A stretch of DNA of 64,000 nt from Zanthoxylum bungeanum (GCA_019454045.1 SKCR01038147.1:434001-498000); one strand, 5' to 3'. Shown: positions 11,255-23,600, numbered from the stretch's first letter. Numbers and translations: made by a program. Notes: generated by a model from the letters alone, not told the origin.

Positions 11255-14200
11255 ATGCCTGAAAACCGCCATGTGAAGAGCAATGCTGTGGCAAATCAAT
11301 CGGCTGTTAACATTGAAGGTATTGCAAATTTTTTCATGTGTACTTTTTGTGATAGGGTATCTGATTCTGTTCTTTGGCTTTGATGTTGTTGTTTGATGAG
11401 ATGATTATTAATTTTGTTATAGAATTTTGTTGTTTTTTTTTTAATGATCAATGGTACAATGTCTGTTTTGTACTGATTTATGTTGAAAATTTTGATACTT
11501 TGTTTGCAAGTTAGTGTCTTTTTCATGTGGATATCGTTTTTTTTTTTCACTGTATTTTTTATGCAGCGCTTGAATTTGGTCTTGAATCATCAGGAATTTT
11601 TTCTAAGCCCCTTTTTTGATGTTTGGTGATGTGGTTTGAGAATTTTTGTTATTGAAGCAATCACAATATATGGAAAGGCTTGGAAGATGCTTTCTTGAAA
11701 AGCTTGTATGAATGGAGATTCTGAGTCCCTTTATCTGTCTCTTAGTGAAATTTTGGCTTTCAGCTTCAAGGAACTTGAAGCATTCAATGAGGCTTGAAAG
11801 ATGTGAACTTGATGAGTTTTGTTTCTCTTGTGCATTGCAGAAGCAATATGGCGGTTGAAAATTCATGATAATCAAGAAGGGGGTGGTGTGGCTCAATATA
11901 GCACATACCCTGACCGTCCAGGTGAACCGGATTGTTTATTTTACCTTAGGACTGGATTGTGTGGGTATGGAAGCAATTGTCGTTTCAATCATCCTGCTTA
12001 TGCTGCACAGGTAATTACGATTTTTCAGTTTGACAATTGGCTTCTTCTTCTTCTTCTTGTTTTTTTTTTTGGTCTAGCTTGATGTGAATTTTATTTTATA
12101 TAAATCCATATTGGTTTAATAATCTGCACTGATGCTGAAGTTGAAGTTGCTTCATTTCTCTTTGATTTTACGTATACTCTTCTTGCTTGTTAAATGTTGT
12201 AGTTTGATTGTATATTTTGTCATTTTATTTGTACAGGGTGCTCAATATAGAGAAGAACTCCCGGAAAGAGTTGGACAACCTGAATGTGGGGTATAATTCT
12301 TCCTTTTGTTGGGATTGGTCATATTGCTTGTGTTAACGTTGCTATTTGTTTATTGTGATCTATCAGAATGGAACTTTTGCTGAGAAAGCAAAAGGATATT
12401 GGATGTGCTTTGTCTATTTATGTAGATGAGAGGATGTAGTAAAATAATTATTTGGAGACACCACATGTTGACTTTTTTTTAGAGAAGTATGAATGAATGT
12501 GTGAGGCGAGTATATCAACTAATAAGATGCATAACTGGTATTACATCAATGAGAAACTTGCGACTTTAATTGGTACTCGTTTGACCTTGCCCTTGAGTTT
12601 TAGATGGAAATGTATATTCCTCTTTGAAATTTTGATCACATTTTATATCATCTTTGAATGGTGGATTTTTTTTTTTCAGATTTAGATGAAATAATGTGTT
12701 TCATCTGTCGCTAGTTTTTATTGTTCATTAAGATGTCAGCTTGTTCCACGCATAACCTCTCTGATTAAAAGTTATTTTAAAACGAGACATTAACTGAGAA
12801 GCTCAGATGGGATTATATAGCATCATGTGTAGAATATAAACCTTGCGTTGGAATTGGATTCAAGTGTTGCTATGTTTATATGATATGCTGCCATTCTTTT
12901 GAAATAAGGACTAATGTCAGCCTGACTTTTATATAAGTAGGGAAATCCAATTTTTGTTTTATATTAGTTATTAGCCTTTGTTTATGTGTTAATTAATATC
13001 CCTAAGAAGCTCTAACTTTTCTTTTACATGATTGATTTCCTTTGAATGCTCCCTGCAGTATTATTTAAAGACAGGGACCTGCAAATATGGATCAACATGT
13101 AAATATCATCACCCAAAGGACCGAAATGGTTCTGGACCAATCTCATTCAACATTCTTGGTCTTCCCATGCGTCAGGTGCTTATTTCCCTCTTGAATTTTA
13201 ATAACTAAAACTTCTGCATTCTTTCAATGGATGGAAGGGCTCGGATCCTGCATATACAACTCCTGAATTATGACTTCCTTTTGTTTTAGGATGAAAAACC
13301 ATGCCCTTACTACATGCGGATTGGATCATGTAAGTTTGGAGTTGCATGCAAGTTTCATCATCCCCAGCCTTCATCACTTGGAACTGGCTTACCTGTAACT
13401 AAAAATCCCTCATTGGGATCTATGGGGTCATCAGTTCTGCCTCCAGGCCTGCCGTATGCAGGTAGCTTTCCAACATGGTCATTACAAAGGACGCCATATT
13501 TATCTCCTCGTTTACAAGGATCGCAAAGCTACATGCCTCTTATTGTCTCTCCTTCTCACGGCATTGTACCTGCACCAGGCTGGAACACATACATGGTCAG
13601 TGAATTATCCTTTAAGTTGAACAGAATGTCTCTGAAATTTGACGCTTGTATAAAAATAATGTGATGGAAATGGAGGTAATCTTTTGTCACTGATTCGCTA
13701 TTGCTCCTTGGTCATTTTAGAGCTGGATGCATGAATGATTATTTATTTTTAACTGCTGGTAGGTGTAGCACGTTTAAAGTGTTTTTGGCATAATATTAGG
13801 TAAAGTATCTTGTTTTTGGAGCATTAGCAATGTTACAATTCAGCCATTAAGAAGCTGATCTCCTTACTCCTTTGCTTATTCCGCTCATACCCCCCAGATC
13901 ACGAACTGTATATATATTTTTTAATCTAGAGAAAATATGTTGAATTTTACCACTGAACATTTTCTTATTTTTTATATCCATTTTATATCAGGGAAACATT
14001 AGCCCTTTATCTCCTACGAGTAGTGCTGGATCCAATCTAATTTATGGCTCCAGGAATCAAGGCGACATAGGTACTGGAGTGCAGATGCATATGTTATCAG
14101 CATCAAGTCCAAATTTACCTGAGAGACCTGATCAACCTGATTGCCGATATTATATGAATACTGGAACCTGCAAATATGGAGCTGATTGCAGGTTCCACCA

Positions 14201-14860
14201 CCCAAAGGAAATGAATGCTCAATTGGCAGCAAGTAATATAGGCCCACCTGGCCTTCCCTCAAGACCGGTAAGTTTTCAGAACATTTCCAGACGTAGTTGA
14301 TGTACTACGAATTATGATCTTAATTGTTTGTCTTTTGGGAATCATTTTGAAATACATGAATAAATTACTGTCTTATGAGTTTCGTGTTAGCATTCTAATA
14401 TTTTTTTAACAACTCGCATTCTTAAAATTCTTAGTACTCTTTTCCTTGTGTTAGTTTTTCAAATTTTGATGTTAATATTGAATTTTTCAATATGCAGGGG
14501 CAAGCAATATGTTCAAATTACAGTGTTTATGGAATCTGCAAGTACGGGCCAACTTGTAGATTTGATCATCCATTTGCAGGATATCCTTTTAACTATGGTT
14601 TGAGCCTTCCATCGCTATCTTTACTAGATTCATCTCTCATGAATCATCAAGTCATGCCAACAACTCAATCATTTGAGATTTCTCGTGATATATCATCAAA
14701 AATTCCCAATTGGGTACGAAATTCTAATGCTGCTAGCGTCAAGTTTCAGAACCCAGATATCAAGAACTCGGCTATAAAGAATTTAGACGATTCTTCCAAA
14801 GTCGATCATTCTCCTCTTCTCTCCACACAAAATTCTTCAGAATCTTCACACGATCAATGA
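11255..14860 (+). CDS. CCCH zinc-finger protein, five fingers (ZFN/C3H-like)
   Basis: A predicted RNA- or nucleic-acid-binding nuclear protein of 449 aa. Exons: 11255-11318, 11841-12010, 12237-12290, 13059-13175, 13290-13595, 13992-14267, 14498-14860; all introns GT-AG and all phases agree. Five C-X8-C-X5-C-X3-H fingers have ligands at residues 53/62/68/72, 95/104/110/114, 140/149/155/159, 288/297/303/307 and 334/343/349/353. A 130-residue linker rich in P, S and G separates fingers 3 and 4, and a serine-rich tail follows finger 5. This 3+2 layout and length are those of the plant ZFN-type CCCH family. Finger 2 is split between exons 3 and 4 just after its first cysteine. The start codon is the first ATG in frame with finger 1. 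Which family member this is, and its target, cannot be told from sequence. Confidence 0.93.
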
Positions 14861-16049
14861 AATTGAATCACTCAGTCTTTGAAGGAGATATTCATGACTT
14901 GTACCTCCCAACCCCCTTATTTCACCTGTAGTTCTGCGAAATGGTAGAGGTTGTGAGGAGCACGGAAGGCAATTTTTGTGGTGAGTGAATAAAATGCAGG
15001 TGAATAGATGTGAACGATTTCATTTTTACAGTTGAACTATTTCCTCTTTCTTGGATGATAATTCCCCATTGTTTGTCGACCGAGTTTTCTTGTTTTTTTT
15101 TTTTTTAATTTGATTTGATTGCATCTCGTGCCTTCATATTAACAGGAAAATGTTAGTAAGTTGAACCAATTCTACATAGCAAACACAAAACTCACATGAG
15201 CTTTATATAGGAGAACATTAAACCTATAATAAATCTCACTTTTCATTTATATTCGGTGTTACTTGAATGTGAAGCAAAACATGGTGTAAAAATCCTAAAT
15301 GAAATGGACGGTTATAATAAATCGGATTAATATGCAAATTCTAAATGAAATGGACGGTCCAAAATCAAGGAAGAGATTAGCTTGTTGCCCAAGCTATTAG
15401 GTCGTGCATCCCACCAACGGCACTTTGGGTTGGGTGTAAAAATCCTATAGCTATGTAGACATATTTTAATTATAAATTTTTTTCCTTCGATAATAACATC
15501 ATAATTATATTTAAGATTAAAAAAAAGAAGATATTTACACAAATTGCGAAGTGCCAACTCATTAATTAAATATTTAATATATATCATGTTATTTTCGTTA
15601 ATTAAAAGTGATTTAATTTTTTTGATAAATAAAAGAGCTCTTTTGAAATTGTGGTAAACCTGCTCAAAACCAAAAAAGAGCCCCCGACTTTTGAAATTCT
15701 CATTTTCAATTTGTATCAACATGGTCCTTAATCTCTATCGAAATGACTGAAAATAACCTTGATGTGCTGAGAAAAATAGGTCAAAATTCAACTATTAGAG
15801 GGTAATTTGGTCTTTTCAAGTGTTTGTAGGATCTTATTTGAGATAAGTGAAAATAATATTTTATTTTGATAAACGGTAAAAAATTAGGGATCCTAATGCT
15901 ATTATTACCAATTCCTGTAACTCTGAAAACAAGTCGGAAACTTTCTCCTCCCAGAAACATCTTCTTTGGTTCTCAAAGAGGAGCCTTTTGCGCTGAACTC
16001 GATTACTCGTTTTGAGTTAACTCAAACTGAGTACCGAGTCAGATGCATC
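14861..16049. other. Intergenic: 3' UTR of the zinc-finger gene and upstream of the next gene
   Basis: No coding region seen. A 16-bp direct repeat (CTAAATGAAATGGACG) occurs at about 15295 and 15341. The last 140 bases before 16050, with pyrimidine-rich TTTCTCCTCCCAG, look like a 5' UTR. Confidence 0.5.
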
Positions 16050-17944
16050 ATGCAGAGACTAAGAAGCAGAGGGACTTCGCTTTTGAGTTCAATTGCTGCG
16101 CCAGAAATTAAGAAAAAAGCCCTTAATTCATGGGGTGCTGTTCAAGATACCTACTTTTCGACCAAGGTACAATTTTGTTCCTTTAATTGTGTTTAATATA
16201 GAGTTTAAGTTAATGGGTATCACTCTATTTTAATCAGTTGCTCATTGACGTGTATATGGTTTTGTTTTGTTTTGTTTTTATTTTATTTTTGAAATTATAA
16301 TTGTTTTGATTGATATTTTAGGATATATTTGAGAGGCATAGAGTGGTATTTACGGTTGGAACTTCAATAGCATCAGTTGCCACAGCTTGGATTGGTGAGG
16401 TTCCTTCAATTGATGTTTATACTCTCTTCCATTTTGTTTTGTTTTGTTTTGTTTTTTTTGTCTTGGCTTCTTTTAGAGATTATTTTACTAAATCCTTATT
16501 TGAAATGACATGGGATCTTATCTCTTGACACTTCATTGATGTCAGTGGTTGTAAAGGTTTTGACTGGAAATTTGGTGCATTGTTTCGCTTATCTTTAACT
16601 TAATTGTTTAATTCATTTGGCTGTGCAGGATATTCTATACGCCATGTCCATCAGTCGAAGGTTGATCAAAGGCTTGAATCAATTGAAAAAACTGTGAGTA
16701 TTGGCTTCACTATGTTAGATAGTTTCTTCTGTTTAGTTTTGTTTGAGGTACTCTGTTTAAATGTGCTTTATCTTGGATGCTGGAAATGCTTCATCTGTGT
16801 TTTTCAGTTAAAAATTTGCTAACGGGAAATTCCCAACTGATGTTTTCTTGAATTCTATTGATTTAATTGTAACTGCTTGGAACCTGCAATTGCTTTGTTA
16901 TGCATTAGTTAATTCCGCTATCTTCCCACCAAACTCTTCCCCTCTTTTTTCATAGGCGACGTTTCTTACAGCTGAATGTACCTTTTCTTGTTTGGGCAGT
17001 TGAAGGACAATTATGAGGTTGGACATGCAGAATTCAAAAGGCTTGTTGATCCAGGTTCAAGTGCTGCCACAACAATGGCCACTGCTGGAACCACTTTAAT
17101 TATTGGGTTAGTTCGCACTGTTAAATATCTTGTAGTCGATACACACACATATATATATATATTTTTGTCAAACATTAAGAATTGAACAGTTGATGGGCTT
17201 TGTTAGCATTGCTTGTTCGGTTGAATAAATGAGTCATTTTGGTCAATTAAAAATTAAAGCAATGTGAAATGTAGGAGAAGGTCAAAACGGTTATGTACTT
17301 CTGCAGTTCTGCTGAGCAGAATTTGCTCCTGGGTTCGTAATTGCTAGCTGTGGGAAATAGCATTAGTTATGCTTCAATTACGGGGTTTAAGCTATCTTTA
17401 ACATTTTTTAAACATATTCATCATGGCTCAGTATGCATAAGTGATTTTAAATCACAAGATGTCCTGATTCCTGAATAAGCATATGTTAGAGCCATCATTC
17501 GGGTTTATAGACAAGACGCATTTGATTTCTTCTTTGAGTCTTAATGCTGGGAGTTATGTGCTGTTACATTTCAAGGAGATTATTATCTATTCATCTGGAA
17601 CTGAAGCTAAATTGTCACTTTTACACAGAAGGATCTCAAACTTTACATTTTGAACCGCTCCTTTACCTCTTTTGCTGAATTGCAGGTATGGCTTGGGCTG
17701 GAGAGGTGGAAGATGGTATGCAACTAGGAAGTTCAGAAGGGAGCAGATGAAGTTGTCAGGGCAGATAAAACCTAGAAGGTGGCAGTTGCTAGGGCAAATA
17801 AAACCTAGAGTGATGCAATTTCAGTTCCTTAAAAGACCGTTAACTAGAGCCCGAGGCTCAGAAACTTCTGCCAGAACATCTGAAAAGATTCTGCTGGACA
17901 CTCCCACAACACATAATCCTGCAAAAATTCATCCGTCATGTTAG
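16050..17944 (+). CDS. Unrecognised 206-aa protein with two hydrophobic segments
   Basis: Five exons, 16050-16166, 16322-16394, 16629-16693, 17000-17106 and 17686-17944, have GT-AG borders and phases that join without a stop. The N-terminus (MQRLRSRGTSLLSS) is basic, serine-rich and free of acidic residues for 18 positions, which suggests but does not prove a mitochondrial presequence. Hydrophobic stretches at about 47-65 and 106-125 could be membrane spans, the second with small residues (SSAATTMATAGTT) followed by GYGLGWRGGRW. Between them is a charged, possibly helical stretch (residues 74-101). The C-terminal third is strongly basic and contains GQIKPR twice within 20 residues. I do not recognise the family. 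The ATG at 16050 is the first one in frame with the later exons; the frame is open upstream to 15966 but without another ATG. Confidence 0.8.
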
Positions 17945-18432
17945 CATTTATAAATGTCGCCAATTGAGATGGTTCTTCGAAGAAAATGCACTTTTCAGAA
18001 AGAAAAACAAAATACAAGAAAAAAAATGCTCTGTGGATTAGCTATATTATAGTTTGTTCTCTATTCAGTTTTTACGAGAATGAATGTCGTTATAGTTTGT
18101 TCTTTATTCGGCTTCATGAGAACGAATATAATGCAATAATATTATTCTTTTGAAGTATCTTCTGATGGTTGTGTCCGCAGTGTTTTTAGTGTTTTAGAGA
18201 GGAAATTCAAATAGCACCATAAAATATGTATCAATTCACTTCACTTCATTGTTTCTAGTTTGACCAAACATCCCTGTCAAATTCAATTTTATTCGTACTT
18301 TTTCAAAGAAACTAAAAAATGTGGCAGCAGCGAATTGTCAAGGCTCTATTGAAGATTGTGGAATCTACCAACCATTAAAATGAAGGAGGATTTTGAGTTA
18401 TTGCAGTTGTTAATAATTTAATAATTGTAATA
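17945..18432. other. Intergenic, 3' flank of the 206-aa gene
   Basis: Contains the likely 3' UTR. A segment with TTATAGTTTGTTCT and a following GAGAATGAATGT / GAGAACGAATAT is repeated at about 18045-18085 and 18091-18130. No gene seen. Confidence 0.45.
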
Positions 18433-18615
18433 GTACTCATGAGGTGATTTGGTGGTAAATGACTTAAAACTTGATTGTTAGGTTCTGGAATCGAGTCCGA
18501 TATGTATGTCTTGTAAGAGCTTGGGGCAGTCAAGAATTTTACATGCTCAGTTTAAATCCGGATTAGGTGATTTAATAGGAGTTTCCAATGTTCAAAAAAA
18601 AAAAAAAACAGCCTC
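18433..18615 (+). mobile_element. SINE copy
   Basis: tRNA-like head (GATTTGGTGGTAAATGAC, B-box-like GGAATCGAGTCC), then CTTGTAAGAGCTTGGGGCAG, TTTTACATGCTCAGTTTAAA, GGATTAGGTGATTTAATAGG and a poly-A tail at about 18595-18608. Same family as 20994-21161. Confidence 0.8.
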
Positions 18616-18738
18616 GGACACATATCCTTAGTCCTAATGATCAGGTAATTATCTTCGTAATTTTTCATGTTATTTATTGTTATACTCTATTAGCTGATCC
18701 TTAAAAAAACTATTTGACACCTTATAAACTTTTTGCAG

Positions 18739-18929
18739 GCTTATGACTTACTACTTCCGTCAAATTTGTGAAGTAATATTGAGTAATGGTAAATCTGAAA
18801 CTGCTTTTGTAGGGAACTTTGGTTGTTTTTTTTTCACAAGATAAGCTAATAAGAATGCTAAGACCAGCTGCTTTGCTAAGTCCAATTGTTCATCTGGGTC
18901 AGATGCCTTCACAGCTTGCAAGAAGTAAA
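18739..18929 (+). pseudogene. Fragment of an acid/triacylglycerol lipase gene
   Basis: After an acceptor-like TTTTTGCAG, GCTTATGACTTACT reads AYDLLLP and soon stops. After a second acceptor-like TTTTGTAG, the frame from 18813 reads GTLVVFFSQDKLIRML and then RPAALLSPIVHLGQMPSQLA. These resemble, from memory, the AYDLP and GxSxGT...AALLSPIAYL segments of plant lysosomal-acid-lipase-like alpha/beta hydrolases. The nucleophile motif itself is missing, the intervening region is lost and no other exons were seen, so this is a dead remnant. Similarity fades after about 18929. Confidence 0.6.
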
Positions 18930-19019
18930 AACACAATTGACTTGCTTTCTATGTATATGATTATAATTATCTACGTTCCCAATGTGCATGTTAGCCATTG
19001 TATATTATCTTACGCGACT

Positions 19020-19625
19020 AGAGTATGATGTAAATCAATGGAATGTAAATTCTCCGGTTTATTTGTAAAATTTCTATTCCTTTAGTAATTGAAGCCCAAA
19101 GATCAACGAACTTGCCTATGCTTGACTAGCCAAACAGACAAATGACCCTACATCTTTTTTTTATCTCTCCCATAATTTTTATTTCTATAAATATTTCACA
19201 TTTACGATGAATTTTTGGAATTTAAGAAGATTAATTTTCCATTTCTTATTCTGTACTCATGAATCATGCCTAATTAATGAATTCGGGGGAAGATTTGAAA
19301 AAGGTTTCAGGTGCGATTTCTGAGGTTGTCAAGCTTAAAAAAAAAAAAAAATATATTTCTTTCCTGCGCTATAAGAAGTATTTATTCTTTGCTTGATACA
19401 CAACACCAGATATATGCTGTTGGGCCACAAGGCTATTGGTAAGTTGAACATGTAGTTCAAATCCCAGTACAAAAGCTTAATAAAACGATAAAAATCAATA
19501 ATGAAACAAATGATATTCTTGATCTGGCCAAAATCTAGTGAAATTGATGAGGTTTGCTATTTGAGGTTCAAATATGAAGAAGTAAAACATGAAATGCAAT
19601 TCTAGCATCGACACCTTAATGTCCC
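19020..19625. other. Intergenic
   Basis: No gene seen. A poly-A run lies at about 19337-19350. The part next to 19625 may be the 3' UTR of the minus-strand small ORF. Confidence 0.4.
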
Positions 19626-19874
19626 TTACATATAAATGTTTGGCCTCAGAGTGAAGTAATTCTGAGCTGCAATGTAACCTGCTATGAATGGATCATCATC
19701 AAGGTCTTTGCGGCGATGATCTTTATCTTTTCTGCCTGCTGATTGCAAGAAGAGCTCCTCACAGTGAACAGCACAAGGAGGAGGAGATACAGAGCTTGCT
19801 TTATTATGATCAAAACTCCTAGAGAACTTCAGCATATTCTTCAGCTTCTTAATACATCTCATTAGCCTCTCCAT
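19626..19874 (-). CDS. Possible small protein, 82 aa, unrecognised
   Basis: A single open frame starts MERLMRCIKKLKNMLKFSRS (basic, helix-like) and ends DDDPFIAGYIAAQNYF followed by a short tail. The start has a good plant context (GCAAAATGG), with a pyrimidine-rich segment and a TATA-like TTTTTATAAC on the minus strand 40-50 bases upstream. The middle holds SPPPC and a charged RKDKDHRRKDLDDD stretch. There is no signal peptide or membrane span. It could be a real short plant gene or a chance frame; the balanced composition and context favour a gene slightly. Confidence 0.5.
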   Translation of the reverse strand: MERLMRCIKKLKNMLKFSRSFDHNKASSVSPPPCAVHCEELFLQSAGRKDKDHRRKDLDDDPFIAGYIAAQNYFTLRPNIYM

Positions 19875-20615
19875 TTTGCTTTTTGCTTCTCTAATATTAT
19901 TGTTATAATGGGCAGTTATAAAAAGAAGAGGTGGCTGGCTTTCACATGGATTGTATGGGAACGTTTTGTTGGTGGGTATTGGCTTATTTCACGAAGCTTG
20001 TTTTTTATTTTGCAGTTAGCAAAACCAAAATGAATGAGAAGCCCTCATAGACCTTGTCTTTTTGTTGCTTTTATGCAGCCTTTAGTTTAAGATGTTACGC
20101 ATTAGTTTGTTGGAGAAAGTAAGACTCTATTTTGGTCGTTAAATGTTATGAGAGGAAAAGCAGAAATTGAAGCATGAAGCTTTGGATAAATACCAGGTAC
20201 CAAACGTAAGCCTCCCACTCTTCTCTTTTCTTCAATGAAAAGAATTTTAAATAGATATGAATAAATACCCTCATGGCGTAATCGAATTGATTTTCGAACA
20301 TCTTAATAAAACTTACACCCAAAGTTTACTTAAATTAATGCCAAATGATTACTTTAATGCAAATTTCCATATAAATAAATTTCCTTTTGTCCTTAGAATT
20401 AGGATGATTTATCATGTTAATCCCTGTAGTTTAAGGAATTACCCAAAAAAATCAGTGTCATTTTTTCTTCACCAAAACAATCTGCTTGACTAGTGTGGTT
20501 GGGATCAGGATGACAACTCCGGTAGCTGCATCAGTTTGTTTCGGCGGTGCTAGGTCTAATATTTTCATCTCTTTCTTTTTGGGTGTAAGATTTTCCGGGA
20601 AAACTGTTAAAACTT
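19875..20615. other. Intergenic between the small ORF and the ZW10 3' end
   Basis: No coding region is supported. The right part is probably the ZW10 3' UTR on the minus strand; the left part is the upstream region of the small ORF. Confidence 0.4.
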
Positions 20616-23600
20616 TTACAAGGGAACATTTTCTATCCTCCATAAACATTCTTTTCTTAAAGTTGAATCTGCAAATATGGCTTTGATGATATCTTCTATC
20701 TGTCAAAGCAAAGAGATGGTGAGCAAAATGAATGAAACAGGTAGAATTGATGTAATGCAATAAGATGTTCGTTGGGCTTATACTAGACAATAGTGGTTGC
20801 TGTCAGGGCAGCCCAACTCCAGAGCATGAAGCTCATATGCAGATGCATCATTTATCAACATATTTTTTCTTTTACATGTTTGACTACTCAACCGACCTTA
20901 CTCCACCTACCGCCTTTGATAGCATATTCAACATACTAATACCTAAGGGCTGAGAAATAAAACTCATTTACTGTTTATAATGTTTATATGCAACTCGTCC
21001 TTAAGTGTTATGACTTGGTGGCAAATGGATTAGGAATTGATTGTCAGGTCCTGGGTTCGAGTCTAGATGATGCATTTCTTGTAAGAACTTGAGGCAGTCG
21101 GGGGTTTTACCTGCTCCGCTTAAGCCCGGTCGAGTGATTTGGCGGTGGGGTTTCAAAAAAAAATGTTTATATGCAAATCACATGGCAGACACAACATAGA
21201 TTTTCACAGTTGTAGGGTGATTATACAGAAACTCACAAAGAAAATAGCATATCATCAAACATTTAGAACCCCATAATATATCTGATAAAAAGAGAGAACA
21301 TTGTACCTCCGATAATGTAAAACCACAGCTGAACAATTCTCCACTTTCCCAAGCTGCTGTGATGGATCTTAAAGGCATATCTAGCAATTCTGGTAAAATG
21401 TTTGAAAGATAAAAGGGGAAGAATTATGTTTATGTAGTCTATTATAATTACTTATTTACCAATTTCATGAGAGAGAACATGCCTGCCAGTTTGCGGATTT
21501 TGCATAAAGAAGGTATGAGATCATCGAGTGCAGAGTCCCCTTCTTTCTTCCCCTTCTGGTTGATGTTAGCCAGGGATTCCAATAGAGAAGATAAGTTTTC
21601 AAGCATCAAATATACCAGTCTTTGAAGCTGAAAACATATTAACAGATTAGGTTATATAAAATTTAAGCATTCAAAAATTCAAGAAACTAGAATGGAGTCT
21701 GAAAAATCATACCTGTAATGTTTCTTCAGCAGCCATATCATCTAGGAGGAGTACGTATCCTGTGATTCTGGAAAAGACTGATTCTAGAACCATACACATG
21801 CTTCTCTTATAAGTTGAAGACGGCAAAAGTGGCTCCCATATAATATGCACTTTCTCAAGAATGAAAACAACCTGATCATGAAATGTTTAGCTTGGCTCGC
21901 AAGGGGAATGAAAGGCAAAGACAAATAAGGAGGCAGCAGAAGCCCGGCATAAATAAAAAGCAACACTACCTGATCTACACTAAACTTTGCAGATTCAAAT
22001 TGTTGCATCTGATGAGTGTTCTGAAATCCAGCAGCGCCACCTATAGCCTAACAATAGAAGGATATGCAGAGTAAACAAAACAGCATTTTGTCAATTCATA
22101 AACACCGATGGCTTTCAAAATCTTATGCTCAGTGTCAAATCTGAATTCAGGCAAACCTACCGCTTGCAGGTTAAATATAACAAGTTGAATTTGCCTCTGC
22201 AGTATTTCTTCTGCCATTAAATGAAATCTTGGAGCCACATCCACAAACACTGCATGTTCCTTAATGGAACATGGGAAGTCTGAGTGATACTGAAGCATGG
22301 AGTTCAAATTTATAAGTACCAAAAATCTAAGGTTTCATTTCCATTATTATAAAAAGGGGTAATTTAGCTAGAATGGTTAAAAAAATCCAACAATTAAACG
22401 AACTTTCATCATATTCAAAAAAAAGAAAGTTATGTAGGCAATTAGTACGTGGCAGAGAGAGAATGGGAGAGTTGTATGTGCAAATAAATTATTGCTACAG
22501 ATATTTGTTCATACCTCAAATGCAAGCCCAAGTATCTCTTGAGATAAATAAAGACAATCATTATGCATCAGCAAAGCAACCTGATTGATCCCCTCAAGCT
22601 GCCTCTCTAACTTCATAAGTCAAAATTGAACGTTATTAACATAATAACGGTGCATATACACAAACCATAAAAGAATCATAGTATAGATCACCCAGCTATA
22701 CATACAACTCATACAACAAATGTTTGTCATCACAATGCTCTGAAAAGATCAATTATAATGAAATTAACTTCAGAAACTTGTTTCACAAAGATTTCACGAT
22801 TAGCTTTAAGCTCAAAGATGATGTTATCTTTACAGAGAATGACATCTAATGAAGATAGCACGAGAAATTTTAACTTGAATGAGAACTACGAGTAGAAGAT
22901 TTGGTGAAATTAGGCTAATTGGATCAGATACACTTAGGAAACAGGAGGAGAAGTAAATGCTTCTATTTTGTGAAAGAACAATCAACATAAATCACGAGCA
23001 GACATGATTAATATGAAAGTATGAACAATATTACTTCATTTTGCATAGTGACATGGATGCTAAGCAAAAATGTAATCTGGATAGCCATCCCTACCAATAA
23101 CATTATAAGACATTTGCTTTTAATGTAAATTATCATTTTGTGCCACTTCCTTCTATGCACTAACCTTTATAGGAACAACAGCTTCATAAAGCAGTATAGC
23201 ATCTCTAGCAGCACGATAGAATTCCAATGCCACTCTTGTGGATGACAAGCAAACATCCTGCACAGAATTCCAATGAATAATGATGTCGGATGTCCCAGAG
23301 GATAATATACATACATGCTGTTAGTTGTTCATATGAGGGCAATCTAAACCAAGTTTAAGTATTATTTTTAAAAAAAACCAAGAGTATTATTTAAGAAAAA
23401 ACAATACAGCAGTACATGACAGAACATTTTAGATTATGGAAGCAGGACAGAAATGGTACAAGGGGGCACAATATGGATTTCATTTTGGCTAGAGAGGGAT
23501 ACATATTTGTATTGCAGAAAGAAATTGATAAAAAATTTCCCATATTCTGATATGCAAGTGATTTGAAGACATCAAAGGCCCAAAAACAACTAAAAGAATG

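Noticed and set aside
11296..11896. Minus-strand frames of 84 and 97 codons
   Set aside because: They cover intron 1 and exon 2 of the zinc-finger gene, whose plus-strand structure is well supported.
20257..20790. Several short frames on both strands
   Set aside because: AT-rich intergenic DNA and ZW10 3' UTR; composition is biased and one frame lies over the ZW10 last exon in the wrong register.
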